Source of the DNA: Purshia tridentata
Lineage: Eukaryota; Streptophyta; Magnoliopsida; Rosales; Rosaceae
Direction: 5' to 3'
DNA: 64,000 nucleotides
Assembly: GCA_003254885.1 (NCBI GenBank)
Contig: QANT01004070.1
Span: 1-64,000, forward strand
Part shown: piece after piece, positions 60,164-64,000 of the stretch
Layout of the letters: each line of letters opens with the position of its first letter
Numbering within the stretch: the stretch's first letter is position 1
The notes under the pieces: model-generated
The model's database searches: none
Told to the model about the DNA's origin: nothing
What the model saw: only the letters and a program-made list of their open reading frames with translations
Position numbers and translations under genes: made by a program

Positions 60164-63100
60164 CTAATCATCATCCACCAAAGCCATTACTGGAATCCCC
60201 TTGCTAGAAAAACTAACACACTCAACTTGTAGCTCATCATTGACTTCAAAGTCCTTCTTACCATTGGCCTGCATGGCAAAACAAGGTTAGTAAATACAGC
60301 ACTTTCAAATAGGGGAATGTTTTCCATGGGACCAAAATAATACGTGGCATTCTTTTTGTTGAGTTCATGGTCATGTCTTGCCACCATCATCTTTAAGGCA
60401 AAACAAAGTACCATTATGTAGGATGAATTCTGATCATTCTAATGTTGCTCCAATAAATAGACTGAAAGGATGAGGGGAATGAGTGCAACTGTGTTGAACT
60501 TAGACCACTTCAATTATAGAAAGAGTTCTGCAATTCATCACAGAACCAGCCAAGTTCTGCTTAAATGTGACCAATGAGACAGATGAGTGGCAAGGCTAAA
60601 TAAGGAAATGTCAGAACTATGGAGGCTGTCATAGAACAATGTACATTAGATCAGAAACTAAAAAAATACAATGCCCCAAGACAGATTGTGCTAGCAAAAC
60701 AAAATTCTTGTAGCCCAACCAAAAGGGTCAGAATGAAGTCTTATTATGCAATCTAAAGGGAGTGGGTATTGGGTAAATGGTGGGAAAGGGTCTATTTATT
60801 CACCAAAAACACAGAAACAGGAAGATGTGACACAAAAATGTCATAAAAATAAGATGGCACATACCTCAAACCGATACATTCCTAGGAGTCCCCCACCCAG
60901 ATCAAGCACCAACCCACCTGTGCGGATCTGAGAAACCTTCGCAGTAACCTTTGTTCCTAGCTTCAGATTTTTTAAAGTTACAGGCACTCCAACTATAGCT
61001 TCTTTAACATTAGCAGTTTGACGGAGAACAGACTTAGAAAGTGGTGGACTATCTTGATGGAATGTTTCTGACTTGCCATCTGATTTTGAAGCACCAATGG
61101 GTTTAGAAGTAGTTTTAGAACTTTGAACCAAACCAGCAGATTTTTCCTCCTCATCACACTCTGCAGCACTTCGAATTAGAACTGGTGGACTCGAGGAAGT
61201 GGAGGAATCTATCGCACTAACTTCATATTTGCTTGCCGGCAATTCCTCAAACATAAAGCTCTGCTTTTCTTGTCCATTAGACACGTCTCCAGCAGCTGCC
61301 CAAATACTAGGTGTTTCTTTCACAGATAGAACAGATTGCTCACCCACATTATTTTTCTCGTCAGATCCAGGTCGAGGTGAAGTAGCTTTAAGGGATAATT
61401 TAATGTTACCACGAACATCCTGGCCTATGCACATCAAGGAAAGCTGCTGGCCAACAGATACCACATCTGAAACCCGAGACACCTGATAAAAGGAATACTA
61501 TAAATGTCAACAAGAAATAAATCATACTAGAAAGGAAAAATCTCCTGTAATGTATAGAAAGTTGATCCAGAAACATTTTTATATGAAGTTAAATACAGTA
61601 AAGACTATAGTATCAATGCTAACAAAAGCTACATACATAACAACCATTGTGTAAATGCCAACAAAACTAACAGATGAATTACAATTGAAAAACCCATCTT
61701 ATATTCCAATTAGGAAACATTTTAGTGGATCTTGAAAAATAAAGAGGGGGCGGGGAGGAACCAGGACTCTAAGACAGAAATTCTTTTACATACCGGTTCA
61801 TGTGACAACTCAGATATGTGCAGAAGGCCATGTTGACCACCATTAAACTCAACAAATGCACCATATTCTTTGACTGAAGCTACCTTCCCTTTATAGATCC
61901 CCCCAATTTCAATCTCACGTCCAAGAATAAAATCAACCTGAAGGACAGAATAAACCAAGAAAGGTACTTCAAAACAAGGAACCACTGATAGAAGCATGAC
62001 CTCATAACTAGCTACACGTAGAAAACTTGGAAATGATTCACATAAGATATATTTTATGTACATATGGAACAGCATTTAATTAAACTCAAGGAAGATAATG
62101 GCTAAATTGAGTGGGAGAAATACCTTATCTAGTACTCTCTCCATTACAGATTGATTCTTAGCAACTATGGTGAGTGTTCCATCACTCACAGACATACGTG
62201 CACCTGAGGGTGAGCATACAGTGTGAAAAAAGGAAGTCAATGTACAACAGTAAGTTTCAGAATGAAACAACAGTAAGTTGCAGAAAAAATAATCAGACCA
62301 GTTTCATCTTCAATCTTTCTTTTTAGAGCACCAAGAGGCCCAAGCAAGCGACGAAGTGCATCATTGCTGTACTTCAAGGTAGCTGCACAATCAATCATAA
62401 ATTTTCAAGCTCAGAAAAGAAACATTGATACATTTTTATTGCCAACATGATGCAACTGGTTAAACACAAAACAAAACTAAAGGTGAAAACTCAACCTAAT
62501 CGAGGAGAATTTCTATCATCTTGAGTACGTGGCGCACTGATTTCTCTCTCCATGTGATCAAGGATTTGAATGCGACCTTTACGTGCAGGCTCTAAGCTTT
62601 CGCAAACAATATCTAAAGGAATTCCAGCAGGCTTTATATCCAACTGAATCGCTGTAATTCCTTTTTGCGTGCCAGCAATTTTAAAGTCCATGTCCCCCAA
62701 ATGATCTTCCAGACCCTCAAAAAATAAAATATCTTTCTAAGGCAACTAATAATATAATTAAAACATAAATAAATAGGTATAATTCTTAAAATTTGGAATC
62801 AGAAAACACAAGATGTTGTTACAATAAAAATTGAAAACATTCAATTTAACAAGACGAGGAAGAAAATAAATATGCATGACATGTATAGCGAAGAAAGATG
62901 ACAAAGTGAAGGTTTGCATTTAGCATTTGAAGACTTTGAGTATTCGTTTTGAGAAAATAACAGAAACCACTGACTATTTTCAGAAAGCCACCATGTAACA
63001 GGAAAAACTCAATATAATGCTATGTGAAAATCTCACCAGAATATCAGTCAATATACGGTAATCCTTTATTGTGCCAGTTGATTCATCAACTTCACTAACA

Positions 63101-63596
63101 AGACCTACTGAGACACCAGCTACATGTTCACGTAGTGGAATGCCAGCATCCATCAAAGCCATGCTGCCTACATAAAAGATGATACTTGTATGTTATGCGG
63201 AATATTATGTTCACATCATGCAAAATTACAAAGGTTAAAGAAAGAGACTTTGATAAGGACATAAAAAAATGAATCAGAACTCATATCTTAATTCATGTCT
63301 CAACAGGAAAAATAGTTGAATGCATGCTCGTCCATTAAGTTAATTATTTAGCACCAAAAAATATACAAGAAAACTAGTTTGCAACGAAAGAGCTAGATTT
63401 AAATACACAGAAAGATATCACAGTAGCTATTACAGCAGAAAATCGATCATCAGTCAACTGGAAAGAATACCTCCACATACAGTTGCCATTGATGTTGAAC
63501 CATCAGAGGCCATTACTTCAGAATTGATACGAACAGTATACGGAAAATCATCTTCAGGGGGCAATACTGCAAGGAGAGCTTTCTCCGCCAGAGTTC
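60164..63596 (-). CDS. PNP2: Polyribonucleotide nucleotidyltransferase, mitochondrial type (C-terminal part; gene runs off the right edge)
   Basis: Eight visible exons (63596-63471, 63167-63037, 62715-62496, 62382-62299, 62203-62124, 61937-61794, 61482-60865, 60268-60164) encode the last ~500 residues; earlier exons lie beyond 64,000. PNPase is a phosphate-dependent 3'-5' exoribonuclease that matures and degrades organelle RNA. In order: the second RNase PH core ([55 protein letters not shown]), a KH domain ([20 protein letters not shown]), an S1 domain ([32 protein letters not shown]), a Ser/Lys-rich linker, and a terminal S1-like block ([20 protein letters not shown]). The S1 sequence and the extra C-terminal domain fit the mitochondrial PNPase rather than the plastid one (recalled, not searched). 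All joints keep frame; the stop is at 60166-60164. Confidence 0.92.
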
Positions 63597-64000
63597 CTAC
63601 AAATCATTACAAATCCAACTACAAACTTTTACAGTTTGTAACTTGTCTAACAATTATTATCATTTATCTTTCTTTTCTAGAATGTAAAATTTTAAAGCTG
63701 ATAAAGAAAAATGGGCATAGATCCCCAATGTTGCTTTGATAATAAATAAAAAAGGAAAATAATATGTCTTAAGATAGTTTTTAAAGCAAGTATGATGTGC
63801 ATACAATTTAGGAATGTGATCTCACGTTCATGACCCCATACAATGCACATCCAATTATTTAAGAAGTTCATAGAATCCATTTCTAGCTATTGCATGTGGC
63901 AATGTTTCTTTCTTAGGCTTTGAAAAAACACATATAGCATCAACATTCAAGTTAGATGAACTGGGTATAAGCGCAGTTGTATAATCCAAAAAGATATTAA
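63597..64000 (-). other. PNPase intron reaching the window edge
   Basis: The exon at 63596 begins inside the second RNase PH domain, so this stretch is intronic. I find no segment encoding the preceding PNPase blocks up to the edge. Confidence 0.6.

Noticed and set aside
1-64000. CRISPR arrays, rRNA, tRNA genes, LTR retroelements
   Set aside because: No regularly spaced repeats, no tRNA T-loop plus cloverleaf pattern, and no reverse transcriptase, integrase or gag-like motifs were seen by eye. Small RNA genes could be missed without a covariance search.

Overview
The window is nuclear DNA from a flowering plant. Genes have many short exons split by AT-rich GT-AG introns, intergenic DNA is AT-rich, and small non-autonomous DNA transposons with target-site duplications are scattered through it. 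All recognised products are close to known core-eudicot proteins. A woody rosid such as a member of Rosaceae is my best guess, but the sequence does not prove it.

Layout. 1-3,554: DUF1421/UBA-like protein gene (minus). 3,994-6,012: Mutator-like element with long inverted repeats and a perfect 9-bp target duplication. 6,401-9,436: raffinose synthase (minus). 9,437-14,329: gene-poor AT-rich DNA with a small TTA-flanked MITE and a cluster of G-box and RY motifs. 14,330-17,586: BC10-type glycosyltransferase (minus). 18,423-18,911: Harbinger/Tourist-like MITE. 20,429-21,841: plastid sirohydrochlorin ferrochelatase SirB (plus), convergent with 22,520-23,762, a J-domain plus 4Fe-4S ferredoxin protein (minus). 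24,757-26,734: unrecognised organelle-type membrane protein (plus), convergent with 27,057-28,764, an NRT2.7-type nitrate transporter (minus). 30,834-33,023: single-exon PPR protein (plus), convergent with 33,459-39,997, a 19-exon MORC ATPase (minus). 43,676-51,714: MER3/ROCK-N-ROLLERS meiotic helicase (plus, 27 coding exons). 52,472-55,321 and 56,648-59,112: two neighbouring cysteine-rich receptor-like kinases (minus). 60,164 to beyond the right edge: C-terminal part of mitochondrial-type polynucleotide phosphorylase (minus).

Exon models were joined by eye from GT-AG (once GC-AG) boundaries that keep the frame and restore family-conserved residues. UTR limits are mostly unknown. Neighbouring genes form no operon-like pathway. 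Loose functional links are raffinose synthase near seed-type promoter motifs, MER3 and MORC facing apart, and the SirB/J-ferredoxin pair of Fe-S proteins. I did not find a convincing undescribed system. The most distinctive items are the intact-ended Mutator-like element, the GC-AG intron and partial exon duplication in MER3, the S-phase-type MER3 promoter, the duplicated splice donor in the second receptor kinase and the unrecognised membrane protein.
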